Source: Vigna angularis (lineage: Eukaryota > Streptophyta > Magnoliopsida > Fabales > Fabaceae). Taken from it: a stretch of DNA of 64,000 nucleotides. Below are positions 1 to 10,926 of this stretch, piece after piece; the first letter of the stretch is position 1, and the number at the start of each line of letters is the position of its first letter. The position numbers and the translations under genes are program-made. The DNA is taken from assembly GCF_016808095.1 (NCBI RefSeq), contig NC_068979.1, positions 27,919,960 through 27,983,959 on the forward strand. The letters are read 5' to 3'. The notes beneath the pieces were generated by a model. That model did no database searches and was not told the DNA's origin. It was given only the letters and a program-made list of their open reading frames with translations.

Positions 1-3000
1 AGAACTCAATTTTTGGAGGATATTTTGGAAATCTCGGGCTACAGATTGACTCCTGACAATCAAATTGATGACTATGGTCCAGAAAGGATTTGGAAAATGA
101 ACAAACAGTTGCCAGGAAAGAGGAAAAGCCAATTATCTTCTGCTTTGGAGGTACTTAAAAAATTCTAAACATATAGTTTCTCAAACTTTGGCATGTATTT
201 ATTAAAGTCTTTCTGAAAAATATGACCAGGATGTGTTAAGAGCTGCTGATTTCAATTATTACAGTCCGCAAACAAGCGAGTCTTTGTCTTGTTGGAATCC
301 TGACTTTATTGGTTTTAACCTCATACAATATATACTGTGCAATATATGTGAGCATGAAAGACCAGGTGCCATTTTAGTTTTCATGATTGGATGGGATGAT
401 ATAAATGCTCTGAAGGAGAAGCTCCTAACACATCCTGTCTTGAGTGATCCAAACCGAGTTTTGTTGGTGATGTGCCATGGCTCAATGGACAGTTTGGAGC
501 AGGTAATGACTTGTCTTTGTTTACTGTTTGTGTATACTCACTAATCTGTACTTATTTTCTGCATTATTATTTATTGCATGAGTACACAAATGGAAAAGAA
601 TGCTATTGCATGAGTACACAAGATTTTTTTGGTTTTCGGTTGCTGTAATGCATATAATTTGGTCATTGAAAAAAATATGCGTAATGGTTTTGTTCCCAAG
701 CAAGATATTTATTTAATAACAGAAATTATTGTTTGAATTGTGCTTACTGATGTAGTTTACCCTCTTGCTTACAAGTAATTTCTTGATAAACTATAACTTG
801 AACATGAGAGAGAAAAAATATTTTATTAATTACAATCATAATAATTGCATTCTCAAGTCCTCTATATGTAACAATCATACTCTTAAAACAGGAAATAAAT
901 ATCTGTTGAAATGAATATATAGATTCTATGAATATTTTTCCTAATTATTATAGAGATATTTTTATCTAAATAATGAATTTTCTTTCTAGTTTCATAATAA
1001 TCATTTCCAACTTCTGAAGTTTCGTCACTAAACCGCGCATCTCCGCTTCAGAAGCATTGTGGATATGACACTTGTCTGGTGTGTACTCGACACATTGTCA
1101 GACACACTTATTTTTGGGTCAGACACGGCCTTGTTTCCAGACTCAGGAGAAACTGTCCGCTTCTGAGAAGCACTGGAGACGTGTCGGAGAAGGGGTAAAA
1201 GAGGTGCCCGGGTTGTAGAGGAGATAAGGGAAGGGCCTGAGAAGCACTGGATACGGCCTTATATTATTTAATAAGCTGATTTTTATTTCAGGGATCCCAA
1301 TCATTGCTCCTCACCAATCACAATTTTTTCACTTTATCAACCTTCTCTGATTCTCCGTTAATCAAAATACATTTTGCCAAACTTACCTTCACCTCCTCAC
1401 TGGTTTCCTGGATTCTGAAATAAATTTCAGCTCTAGTAATCCAGGTAGCAGGGTTGTCACCATTAAATAGGGGCAACTCGATGCTCTTGACTGATTGTTG
1501 GAATTCCTTCATTGCATTCCCTTGAAGAGGGTGCAATCCAGACCCAGAAACACTCTTGTTTTCCTTCTTCTTCTTCGAGCCCGCCGACTTGCCTCCTACC
1601 TCTGTTCTTTTTTGTGATAGGCTAAGGGAGATCACCTCCATCAGCTACATTCGTGCCTCTGCCCGAGCCTTAAACTCCTCAACTGACACTCTCATCCGTG
1701 ACACTTCAGCCTCCAACAAGTTCACTAACAACTCCATGTTATCCTCCTCCACTAATTCGTCGATCTGTATGATGATTTTCTTCTTCCTCCCTTTTGGCAT
1801 CCACTAACATCAACAAATTCGGGCAGGTCGAACCAAGGATACCAAAAAATTCAAAAATAAAATAGAGCACAATAGGTGATCGAAATGTATATGATATTAT
1901 TGAAGAGATAGGAAATTCAAAAGGAGTGAGACTCCAATTCCTAGAGTAGATGGTTCTCTATACCCAAAACATTCCCCCTTACCCCTTCTCTCTATGTAAT
2001 GGAATTCCTCTTTCTCTCACCATAACAACCCACTAAACCTTATGGGATTGACCCTACTACCCCTGCCATCTCAGCACCCTTGCATCATGCCTTTCTTCCT
2101 TCTTCTCACGTACACTTTTCACTTGTTAAGATCGGTATTCTCGCTTTAAGAATGGGCCAATAGTTCTTTGGGCTTCATCTGCATACGGTCCTCATCAGGA
2201 AATAACTCTAAAAAATATTCTAAATCACTCGTATTATTCTCATGTATGTCACAATTCAAAGTAATGCCTAACATGAATGTCGTATTAAAAAAGTTAGATT
2301 CTCAACTCTTCTATTTGTAATAATTGCACTCTTAAAAGAGTGAAACAAAAATATCTTAAATTAAATGTGTAGATTTTAGGGATATTTTTCCTTATTACTA
2401 TAGAGATATTAAGATATTTTTATCCCAATAATCCTTATTTACTACACTATTTTATAAGCAGAGGTTAATCTTTCAAGAACCTGAAGATGGAGTACGGAAA
2501 ATAGTGCTAGCAACAAATATTGCTGAAACGAGTATCACAATCAATGATATTGTTTTTGTTATCGACTGTGGGAAGGCAAAAGAATCATCATATGATGCAT
2601 TGAATAACACATGTTGTTTGCTTCCTACTTGGATTTCTAAGGTTTCAGTTCAACAAGTAAGATTATATTATTATGTTGTCATTGTCAGTAATGATTGTTT
2701 CTAACATGTTCTACATTACTTGAAAGCATTTTTTATTCTTGATGTCTGATATGTAACACTGGGTTCATTTATTTCAATTAACTTTTGATAGAAACTTTTG
2801 GAAACTGTTTATTATCAGTTTAGTTGGCCGAGTGCTGTATTTGAAGGAGTGGTGGCATTATGCTTAGTCATAGGGCTATGTGGGTATGGTTCAATTAAAT
2901 AAAGGGCCTATGGGCTGCTTGAAGTTTTTTTGTTTTAGAAGTGGGGGAGCTACCGGAAAACATGACATTTGTGTTACATGATTATGTGGTTAATGTTTGA

Positions 3001-6000
3001 CTATGTGTAATCAAGTTTTTCAATTACAATTTGGTTTTGAATAACTTTTGTTTATAGGAATGTGGATATTATACTTAGCTGGAGACTTCTATTGAAAGAT
3101 TTGTTGGAGATTTTATATCGACTAAAGATATAATCAAATTATAGTATATAAGTGAGTGTAGAATTTCATCTTGCAAGTTGGCTTTCTTGACATTGAGTTA
3201 ACCTTAAAATCCACTTTTGAATAAGATTCTAATACCAAAAAAAGGGATAATGACATATAACTAATTATGACCTTTAGTCCTTAAAATTTCGGTCAAATTT
3301 CATTTAAGTTCCCGGAGATAAAAGTGAATTTTTAGTTTTTCCAATTTAAAAATATTTTAGTCCCTCAAATTGTAGTCCTCCAAATTAAAAGGCACTTTAG
3401 TCCCTAAAATTAAAATTGTTCTTTTAAGTCTTCTAACTTTGAATAATTACTTTTGGTTATCAAAATTGCTAGAACAATTTAAGAAATGATTCATAATGGT
3501 TTTTGAAAGATATTTTACTTTTCTTCCCTTTTTTTGTCATTCTTCCATTCTCCTAATTGTTGCTTGGGTGATTGGTATTACTATTACTGTTAGATGTAAC
3601 TGGCTTAGGTCCGTTTCTTTCTATTTTCTTATTTATAAATACATAATCTTATGTGTTACATTATGGATTCAGTCTGTACCTCTGTTTTATTCTAACAATT
3701 CCATTGATGTAGTTTGTTTTTATCTTCTTTCTTTATTACATCTTTGTAACATTATCATTTATGGAGTTTCCACTAAAGTTTTTGTTCAGATTAAAGTAAA
3801 TTTGCCTATGACAAGAATTGTATGAACACAATGTTTCCTTTTGCTTTACTAGATGTTGGGGTTTTTAAATTATTTGCAAACTTATCTTAAAACATTATTT
3901 GATAATTTAGATTTTGGAGGTTTAAAATTGTTACGGATTGTTTCTATGAGATTGTTAGCCATGATATTGCAGAGGCAACTTTGTAATTTATTTTTAAATT
4001 ATAAAACTAAAAAATCATGCTTAAACTTAAAGGAACTAAAATATCACTTTTAAATTTGAGGGACTTAAGAACCACTTCTAAAATGATAGTTGACTCAAAT
4101 TTTAGGGATTAAAAAGGTATTTTAGCCAAAAATGTTAAAAAGTGAATTTTAACATTATTATTTTTGTTACAGTAGTGTCATTGTTGACGTGCATGTTAAT
4201 AGCCACGTCAGTGACGAGTATTGTGCTGTTAGTTCCAACGGACAAAACACATTTTCTGAAATTTAGGGACTCAAAACAAAATTTCAATTCTAAAGAAAAT
4301 GGCCGAAATTTGGGTGATTAAAAACATTTAAGCCTTGATTTTATTCTTTTTGAACAAATAATCTGACTGATAGTCTTTAGAAGGAGTTACATTTTTCCTC
4401 CGCCAAATATGTCATATTTAACAGATGCTTTGGGATTGAATACTTTGCCAGAACTATGTCGATATGACCTATAGTTGTTAAATCTTATAGATTATAGATT
4501 AGGTGGAGATGTCATCATCATATTCGGTATGCAATGTACTGGTTTTAATGTTTCACTAGTAAACCACAATCAAACAAATTGTGATGGTTCAAAACTGCAA
4601 TTACCCGCCAATTATCCATTTGATCTTTTAAAGATTTTATTCTATCCTATCACTTAACGTTTTGTTTTTTCAAGAGAAGAGGAAGAGCTGGTCGTGTTCA
4701 ACCAGGAGAATGTTATCATCTCTATCCTAGATGTGTATATGATTCTTTCACAGAGCATCAATTACCTGAAATTTTGAGAATGCCGTTGCAATCTCTCTGT
4801 CTGCAAATCAAAAGTTTGAAACTAGGAAGTATATCTGAGTTTTTGTCTAGGGCTTTACAGTCTCCAGAGATACTTGCGGTAATAATAACTGACATAATTT
4901 TGTGTTATAACTTTATCTCCAATTCATGCACAATCCTTGTTATATTTGAAACACATTCAGTTATTTATTTCTTTTTTATTACCCTGTATGTAATTTGTTT
5001 CTCACCTCAGTTTACCGATCTTTTTCATAGGTGCAAAATGCAATTGAATATTTGAAAACAATTGGAGCTCTGGATGAGAATGAGAATCTGACTATTTTAG
5101 GTTGGTTGATCGTTATCAGGCATGAAAAACTGCTAACTGATTATTTTCATTTAAACTATAGTCTCAATTGGTTCATCAATTGTCAGGGCGCCACCTGGTA
5201 GTGCTTCCTATGGAACCCAAACTTGGCAAGATGCTGATATTTGGTGTTATATTCAATTGTCTGGATCCTATACTAACGATTGTTGCAGGCCTTACTGTTA
5301 GATGTCCTTTTCTAACACCTTCAGATAAAAAAGATGTAAGTTTTTTCTATTTTAGTGACCTAGATTTTTTTGATTTGGGTGTTAAAATGATGTAAGCTGT
5401 CTGGCAATATCTACTGTCTTGCAAATGTTGTTTTTTGATGTATTTTGAAAAACCTGTGTAGGAATAGGTTCTCCTTGTTTCAAAGTGTCATCTCTTCTTT
5501 TTTCTTGTATGCTTTTCAACGTCTTTGTTTGTGTATGATGGTGTGTGGTTGTAAATAGCAGATAATTAGGATAAAAAATAACCTCTATTTTGTTATTGAT
5601 TTGGAGGAAATATCATTAAAATCTTTCTCTTTATTTCGACATATTTTTCAATTCCTTATTGGGCAAAGTTTGTTTGTTAAAAATAAAGGTGATGAAAATG
5701 TAAATAGTGTGATTGTTATTAATAAAATAATTTCATACTTTCCTACACATTCCTGATATTGCAAGTTTGGTTTTCTCTGCCATTTAAATAGCCACCATTC
5801 CCTCTATCAGTCTTGTTGCTGTTGTAGTTGAGGTTTGTGGTTGGCCAAAATGGTTGGCCAAAATGGTGCATCCCATGCTGGCCATCACAACGTCAGTAGT
5901 TGCATAACTAATGGAGTAGCCTTGTACTGTCTTGCGCCACCACTAGTATTGATGTGTTTATACTCCTGTGCCTATCTGTAATGAAGCTCATTCATCATCG

Positions 6001-6147
6001 CCACCTCCACAAATAGGGTCATTTGGACCTCTTAAGCCCATTCTAAGGGATAATGATGTCTCATTTCGATTTGATTTGGATACATTTGAGCTTTCAACTT
6101 TATTCCTATGTTGGAAGTCCCACATTGACTAGAGATAACACTCATTT

Positions 6148-6212
<65 letters not shown>

Positions 6213-9200
6213 CTTTTTAAGTCGGTTTTGTGAGATTGAGTTAGGATTAAAGTTCACTTTTTAACATGATATCATAGCCATAGGTTAGAGCCTATCCTAG
6301 CGAGATTTGTGTTTGTTGGGCATATCATTCCACTTGCTATCGAACCACCCACTAGTGTCTAGTCCCATGCACTATATCTCGACATAAGAGGTGTATTGGA
6401 AGTCCCACATCGACTAGAGATAATACTCATTTAGACTATATATGTGGGTGCAAACCTCGGCTTATAAGCCGGTTTTGTGAGGTTGAGTTAAGCTTAAAGT
6501 TCACTTAACATCCTAATGCGTTCTCTTTGTTACGCATTTGTTTTGTGATCTATTTAATGTTTGAGGTGAAATTCATCCCTTTGTGTCTTAATGATCTTCC
6601 TATTTGATGATAGAAATTATTCAATGGAGGCAGTACACTCAAAGGATTCCTAAGGGACGTTCAGGATTAGACCACATCGATGGTGGAGGGATAAGGTCAA
6701 ATGACTACAATTATTGAGACGTGAGATAGTTAAAATTTATTGATCATGATATGGATGTGACATTGCATGTTTTTTGAGATAGGTTAGTACTATAAGCTTT
6801 ATTCCTTTGCTAAAGTGTTAAATAACACTTTTTCTACCAACAATGATTTTGTTGCGTACTAATTACAATGAGAGCAAGGTGCTTTTTACTAAACAAGGTT
6901 CTCACTCTATTGGAATATCACACAATTTTGATTGAGTTACTATTATTGATGATTCGTGTCATGTGGACATTATGAGAAGTAAATATGAGGTCTTTCGAGT
7001 TTTTTTGTTAATTTTTTCCATTTTGTCTAAAATCAATTTGGGAAAAACAAAAAAATAAGTTTGATAATGGTACTGAATATGTAAATCAAGAATTCTTCGA
7101 ATTTTTATCTCATAATGGTATTGCTCATGAACTACATGTGTCAACACTCCACAACAAAATAGAGTTGCAAATAGGAAAAATTGTCATTATCTAGAGGTAG
7201 CTAAAGCCCTCCTTTTCCAAATGTCTATTCTCAGAACCTATTGGAGAGAAGTTGTGTTAACTCCTCATACCTCATCAATTTGTTAGATAACGTTAGTCTT
7301 ATTGAATCGTTTTTGTCTTTTTTTCCCTCTACTCCTCCAATGTCAAGTCTACCTTGTTGAGTATTTTCATGTTTTATTTATGTTTAGTCTCATAATCCTA
7401 ATCGCAATATATTAGATCCTAGAATTCTTAAATGTGTATTTATTAGTTATCCTCCTTATAAAAAGGGTACAAATTTTATCATTTTGAGAGTCATCATTTC
7501 TATTTCAACGACAGAAAACACTTGAAGCGCAGGAGTTTTCCTTTCTATCCTTACATATTTGTCACATTACTTAGGATTTGCCCATTGCATTAATATTGTG
7601 TGTTAGACATCTTATTTCTCATTATGTTTGCATTGACAAACTTTCTAATAAACATGGAAGCATTCTTCTTCTCATTGAAGCCATAGAAATTGTTATCTTA
7701 GTCCAAGAAATCATAAGAACTGAACAATATAAAAGAAATAACTCCCTCTAACCACCCATAAACCGTCCAACCCCTGACAACTGTTCTATAACTTCTAATT
7801 TTTTACTTTTTTCTGAACATACATTTAAAAGGCTTATCATAATCCTTAAAATTAAGGATAGACACTATTTTCCTATTTACATATTTATGACTTTAAGACT
7901 TTGCTATTTGATTTATTTCTTGCAGCTTGCACAGGCAGCAAAGTCTCAGTTTTCCCATGATTACAGTGACCATCTTGCCATTGTGAGGGCCTATGATAGC
8001 TGGAAGGATGCCGAAATAGACAATGCTGGACATGAATACTGCTGGAAGAATTTTCTTTCTCCACAATCCATGAAAGTTATTGAGGCTCTTCGAGTGGAAT
8101 TCTTATCCCTGCTCAAAGATATTGGATTAGTTGATAGAAACATGAGCAGTTGCAATGCATGGAGCTATGATATGTATCTCATTCGAGCAGCTATTTGCTA
8201 TGGCCTATATCCTGGAATCTGCTCGGTTGTGGTATGTTTTTCAACACTTCATATATGGTATGTATTATAGTAGATAATTAGTCCATACTTTGTCATGCGT
8301 ATGGTGCAATTTCATTTGCAGCATAAGGATAAGTCATTTTCTCTGAAAACAACGGATGATGGCAAAGTTCTCCTACATTCGGTTAGTCCTTTCAAATCGT
8401 ATAAATATAAATATATATATATATATATATATGTATGTATACATATATACATATATATATATTGTTTGTTTGTAGTTTTGACCCTGATAAAATGTTTATT
8501 TTAATTGACCAGAATTCAGTGAATGCTCGCGAATCTAGAATTCCATATCCATGGCTAGTTTTTAATGAGAAGATAAAAGTGAACTCTGTATTTCTCCGTG
8601 ACTCAACAGCTGTGCCTGATTCTGTGGTACTTCTTTTTGGTGGGAGCATCTCAAAAGGAGATACTGTAAGTTCCTTCTGATTCTTCTAATGGTTCTTATG
8701 TTTAGTCTAATCGTCTATAAAAGGTTATGGTTATTATCCTCTAGTTTTTAATCCTAAGTTGATTTACGGAAATTCCTTTCTTTCTGGCAGGATGGTCACT
8801 TGAAAATGTCGGGAGGATATTTGGAGTTTTTTGTGAAACCTGCTGTTGCTGAAATGTACCAGAGTATAAGGAAAGATCTTGACAGACTCATTCACAGTAA
8901 AGTAAGTGCAAATTGGTTTCATTCATCTACCAACTTAACCTTGATATTCGAGTCATGCAACTGTAAGGAAAAAGAAACCATTGAAAGTAGAAGAGAAAGT
9001 CATATTTAAAATAATACTCCACATCCGTAAACCATTACTACTACCGCCAACACTACCATTAGCGGTCATGAAAAACAATGTTAAATCTAGATATGTTATA
9101 ATTTAATTCTGATCATGTTCTATACCATGTGAAACAAGAAGAGAAAAGGAAAACTTCTGGCATTGCAAGTGTGACTTGTCACTGTAACGTCCCGGCAACT

Positions 9201-10926
9201 CACAGAGACCATCGACTGCCCCCACAGATCACCACGAGGCTTTCGCTCCAGGCTAAGCACGCTTAACCATGGAGTTCTTATGAGTCAGGCTACCGAAAAG
9301 CAAATGCATTTTGGTGATATGAGTAGTCAAATCAATTCCTTTAAGCTATCCTTCAACTGTATAGTCCCATACCTACACAGTCTCCAGATCCCCCTTGTCT
9401 GTGCCCCCTGCACCATGCCTCTTGCACCGGCGTCACTCCCCGCCCTTGATACCATTTGTAACGCCCCGGCAACTCACAAGATCACCACGAGGCTTTCCAG
9501 TGTGCTTTGTCCTCACTCGCACACTTTCTGGGAAAACTTCCCAGAAGGCCACCCATCCCAGAATTGCTCCAGGCTAAGCACGCTTAACCATGGAGTTCTT
9601 ATGAGTCAGGCTACCGAAAAGCAAATGCATTTTGGTGATATGAGTAGTCAAATCAATTCCTTTAAGCTATCCTTCAACTGTATAGTCCCATACCTACACA
9701 GTCTCCAGATCCCTCTCATTCCGGTGTATGTTCGATTCGTCCATGTACCCCTTCCACTCGAAGCTGCTAGGAGCCGCTCCTTGTCTGTGCCCCCTGCACC
9801 ATGCCTCTTGCACCGGCATCACTCCCCGCCCTCGTCAGTGCCCGGATGTCACGGTCACTGTTCTCTTATTTCAGCGAGAGCTTGACTAACGAAGTTCCTT
9901 ACTAGCTGCACAATCTTTAAAAGTACAAATAATACTTAGCCTAACTATCATAAGAATAACTAGAAGTGAACTATCGAAACAACTATTTTTTTAACATTAA
10001 AAGAAAAAGTGCACGATTTTCCAATGCAACCACCAGGGGCAGAGCTCGACTTGATGTTTTTAGGGGACTAAGTTAAAAGTCATATTTACAAACTCAGTTT
10101 ATTATTAAGTATTAGTCTTAATTTGTATTGATGTATTTCTCTGGTCTCGAATATAAAAAAGAAAAAAGAAAAATAAACACAAGATAGATCTTAGAGGGAG
10201 AGTAATAGGACACTTGAATGCTATGAATAGGCAGTCTTAAACCCTATCGGAGGTAACCCATATTGCAATAGTATCATTTTATTATACTGATTTTATTTTA
10301 GAAAGAGATATTTTCCGTAAGCTACATTTTCTTGAAATTTGATATCAAGAATGAAAGCGAGATATTGAAAATAAAACTTGATATGTACCACTGCAACTAG
10401 CAGTACGCTGTAGCATCTTCTTTTGTTGGACCAACCTGCAATGACTGTAATTTCTATTTAAAATTATTGTTTGCAGTTACAGTTCCCGCAGATGAGCATA
10501 CACTCATTCCATGAGCTCTTATTTGCTATACGGTTGCTGATTTGTAATGAGAAATGTGAAGGCAAATTTGTGTATAGTTGCCAGCTCCTTAAACCATCAA
10601 TGATGACATTGCAACAAGCATTGGTTTCAAGAACAACCAGTGGACCCGGGGGTGATAATACTAAAGGCCAGCTTCAAACATTGCTGACCCGAGCTGGATA
10701 TGGTGCCCCCTTCTACACAACTACGCAATTGAAGAATAATCAGTTTCGTGCTACAGTTGAGTTTAATGGAGTGCAGATTATGGGCCAACCATATAGCAAC
10801 AAGAAGAATGCAGAAAAGGATGCTGCGGCTGAGGCACTGCAGTGGCTTATGGGTATACAAACGGGGAATGAGGATATCAATCACATGACAATGTTGCTGA
10901 AGAAAAGGAAGACAGATCATAATTGA
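1..10926 (+). CDS. DExH-box ATP-dependent RNA helicase with C-terminal dsRBD (3' part)
   Basis: Eleven exons join in frame: 1-150, 230-502, 2462-2656, 4675-4878, 5031-5100, 5187-5335, 7926-8231, 8322-8381, 8513-8665, 8791-8901, 10477-10926, giving 706 visible residues. The ATP-binding motifs (Walker A, DExH) lie upstream of the window. Seen here: motif V (TNIAETSIT, residues about 159-167), motif VI (QRRGRAGR, 206-213, split by an intron), the helicase-associated and OB-fold region (about 255-540), and a dsRNA-binding domain (about 620-684, starting KGQLQTLL and ending ALQWLMG). This order matches plant DExH1/DExH3/DExH5 proteins, which are DEAH/RHA-type helicases thought to unwind structured RNA; assigning it to one paralogue is not safe. 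Just before motif VI, a residue usually Arg in relatives is Gln. Introns total about 8.8 kb and carry several transposons, yet all visible exons are open. The stop is TGA at 10924-10926. Confidence 0.93.
1318..1799 (-). pseudogene. Ty3/gypsy-type gag fragment
   Basis: Read on the minus strand, an ATG at 1799 opens a basic, acidic-coiled N-terminus (starting MPKGRKKK). After a frame change near 1640 the reading continues to 1318, with the segment [20 protein letters not shown], which has the pattern of plant gypsy gag proteins just before the retrotransposon gag domain. A possible primer-binding site lies just upstream of the ATG (minus strand, about 1820-1845). There is no protease or polymerase, so it is a truncated, frameshifted remnant inside helicase intron 2, antisense to the gene. 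Confidence 0.7.
1860..2260 (-). mobile_element. Probable LTR/leader region of the gypsy fragment
   Basis: This stretch lies directly upstream (minus strand) of the gag start and the primer-site-like sequence and has no coding potential. Its place suggests the 5' LTR of the same remnant. I could not find a matching second copy, so the boundaries are open. Confidence 0.3.
3250..4335. mobile_element. Inverted-repeat element with 'TTTAGTCCCT' arms
   Basis: The left arm (about 3265-3480) contains repeated TTTAGTCCCT-AAAATT units. The right arm (about 4010-4330) contains their reverse complements such as TTTAGGGACT. Arms of this kind are common in legume non-autonomous DNA elements, probably Mutator-like, but I found no target-site duplication. 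The core (3490-3830 and 3853-4053) has AT-rich open frames without recognisable domains. It sits in helicase intron 3. Confidence 0.45.
6109..6510 (+). mobile_element. Complete TRIM retroelement, target-site duplication TCCTA
   Basis: The left LTR (6109-6266) starts TGTTGGAAGTCCCACATTG and ends AACA. It is followed by a degenerate tRNA-Met-type primer-binding site (TGATATCATAG, 6267-6277). The right LTR (about 6392-6510) repeats the start and ends TTAACA. Flanking 5-bp copies of TCCTA at 6104-6108 and 6511-6515 mark the insertion. The left LTR is lengthened by a (GT)n(AT)n tract at about 6151-6210. There is no coding capacity, as expected for a terminal-repeat retrotransposon in miniature. 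It lies in helicase intron 6. Confidence 0.85.
6880..7610 (+). pseudogene. Ty1/copia integrase remnant
   Basis: In shifting frames the plus strand spells copia integrase landmarks: [11 protein letters not shown] near 7060-7095, a segment like '[13 protein letters not shown]' near 7140-7180, a [13 protein letters not shown] helix near 7198-7222, and the [19 protein letters not shown] C-terminal motif near 7430-7470. Stops and frameshifts interrupt it throughout. Reverse transcriptase and LTRs were not found. It shares helicase intron 6 with the TRIM at 6109-6510 and has the same orientation as the gene. Confidence 0.8.
9183..9847 (-). mobile_element. Cassandra-type TRIM with 5S-rRNA-like promoter in its LTRs, partly tandem
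   Basis: Two LTRs start TGTAACG and end TCTCCA on the plus strand: 9183-9386 (204 bp, internally deleted) and 9457-9707 (251 bp). Read on the minus strand, the right LTR ends CGTTACA and is followed by a primer site TGGTATCAAGG (about 9444-9454), and a purine tract AAGGGGGATC precedes the left LTR. The minus strand of the right LTR carries 5S-rRNA-like boxes: GGTTAAGCGTGCTTAGCC (about 9572-9589) and GGATGGGTGGCC..CTGGGAAG (about 9537-9560). These are hallmarks of Cassandra. The left LTR keeps the first box but has lost the second. A second, longer copy of the internal domain follows at 9708-9847 without a third LTR, so this is probably a decayed tandem element. It lies in helicase intron 10. 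Confidence 0.85.
10010..10476. other. Helicase intron 10 tail, possible DNA-transposon end
   Basis: The sequence ACCAGGGGCAGAGCTCGAC near 10029-10047 followed by AGGGGAC resembles termini seen in plant DNA transposons. No matching inverted end or duplication was seen. The rest is AT-rich intron down to the acceptor TTGCAG at 10471-10476. Confidence 0.25.

Larger units (their letters stand above)
848..2433. repeat. Diverged direct repeat flanking the gypsy gag fragment
   Basis: About 130 bp at 848-976 resembles 2297-2433. Shared landmarks include a CTCAA..CTCT block, ACTCTTAAAA, ATATTTTTCCT and ATTATAGAGATATT or its variant. The second copy lies just upstream of the splice acceptor at 2460-2461. 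The copies are too diverged to be a fresh LTR pair. They may be old LTR ends or a duplicated piece of intron. Confidence 0.5.

Noticed and set aside
8392..8504. Tyr/Ile-rich open frames on both strands
   Set aside because: They translate an (AT)n tract in a helicase intron.
9450..9600. A true 5S rRNA gene
   Set aside because: Similarity is limited to the internal promoter region and lies inside paired LTRs, so it is the Cassandra promoter and not an rRNA gene.
9280..9885. 201-codon open frame, plus strand
   Set aside because: It runs through two Cassandra LTR copies and the internal domain; the repeated peptide is a by-product of the duplicated LTR.
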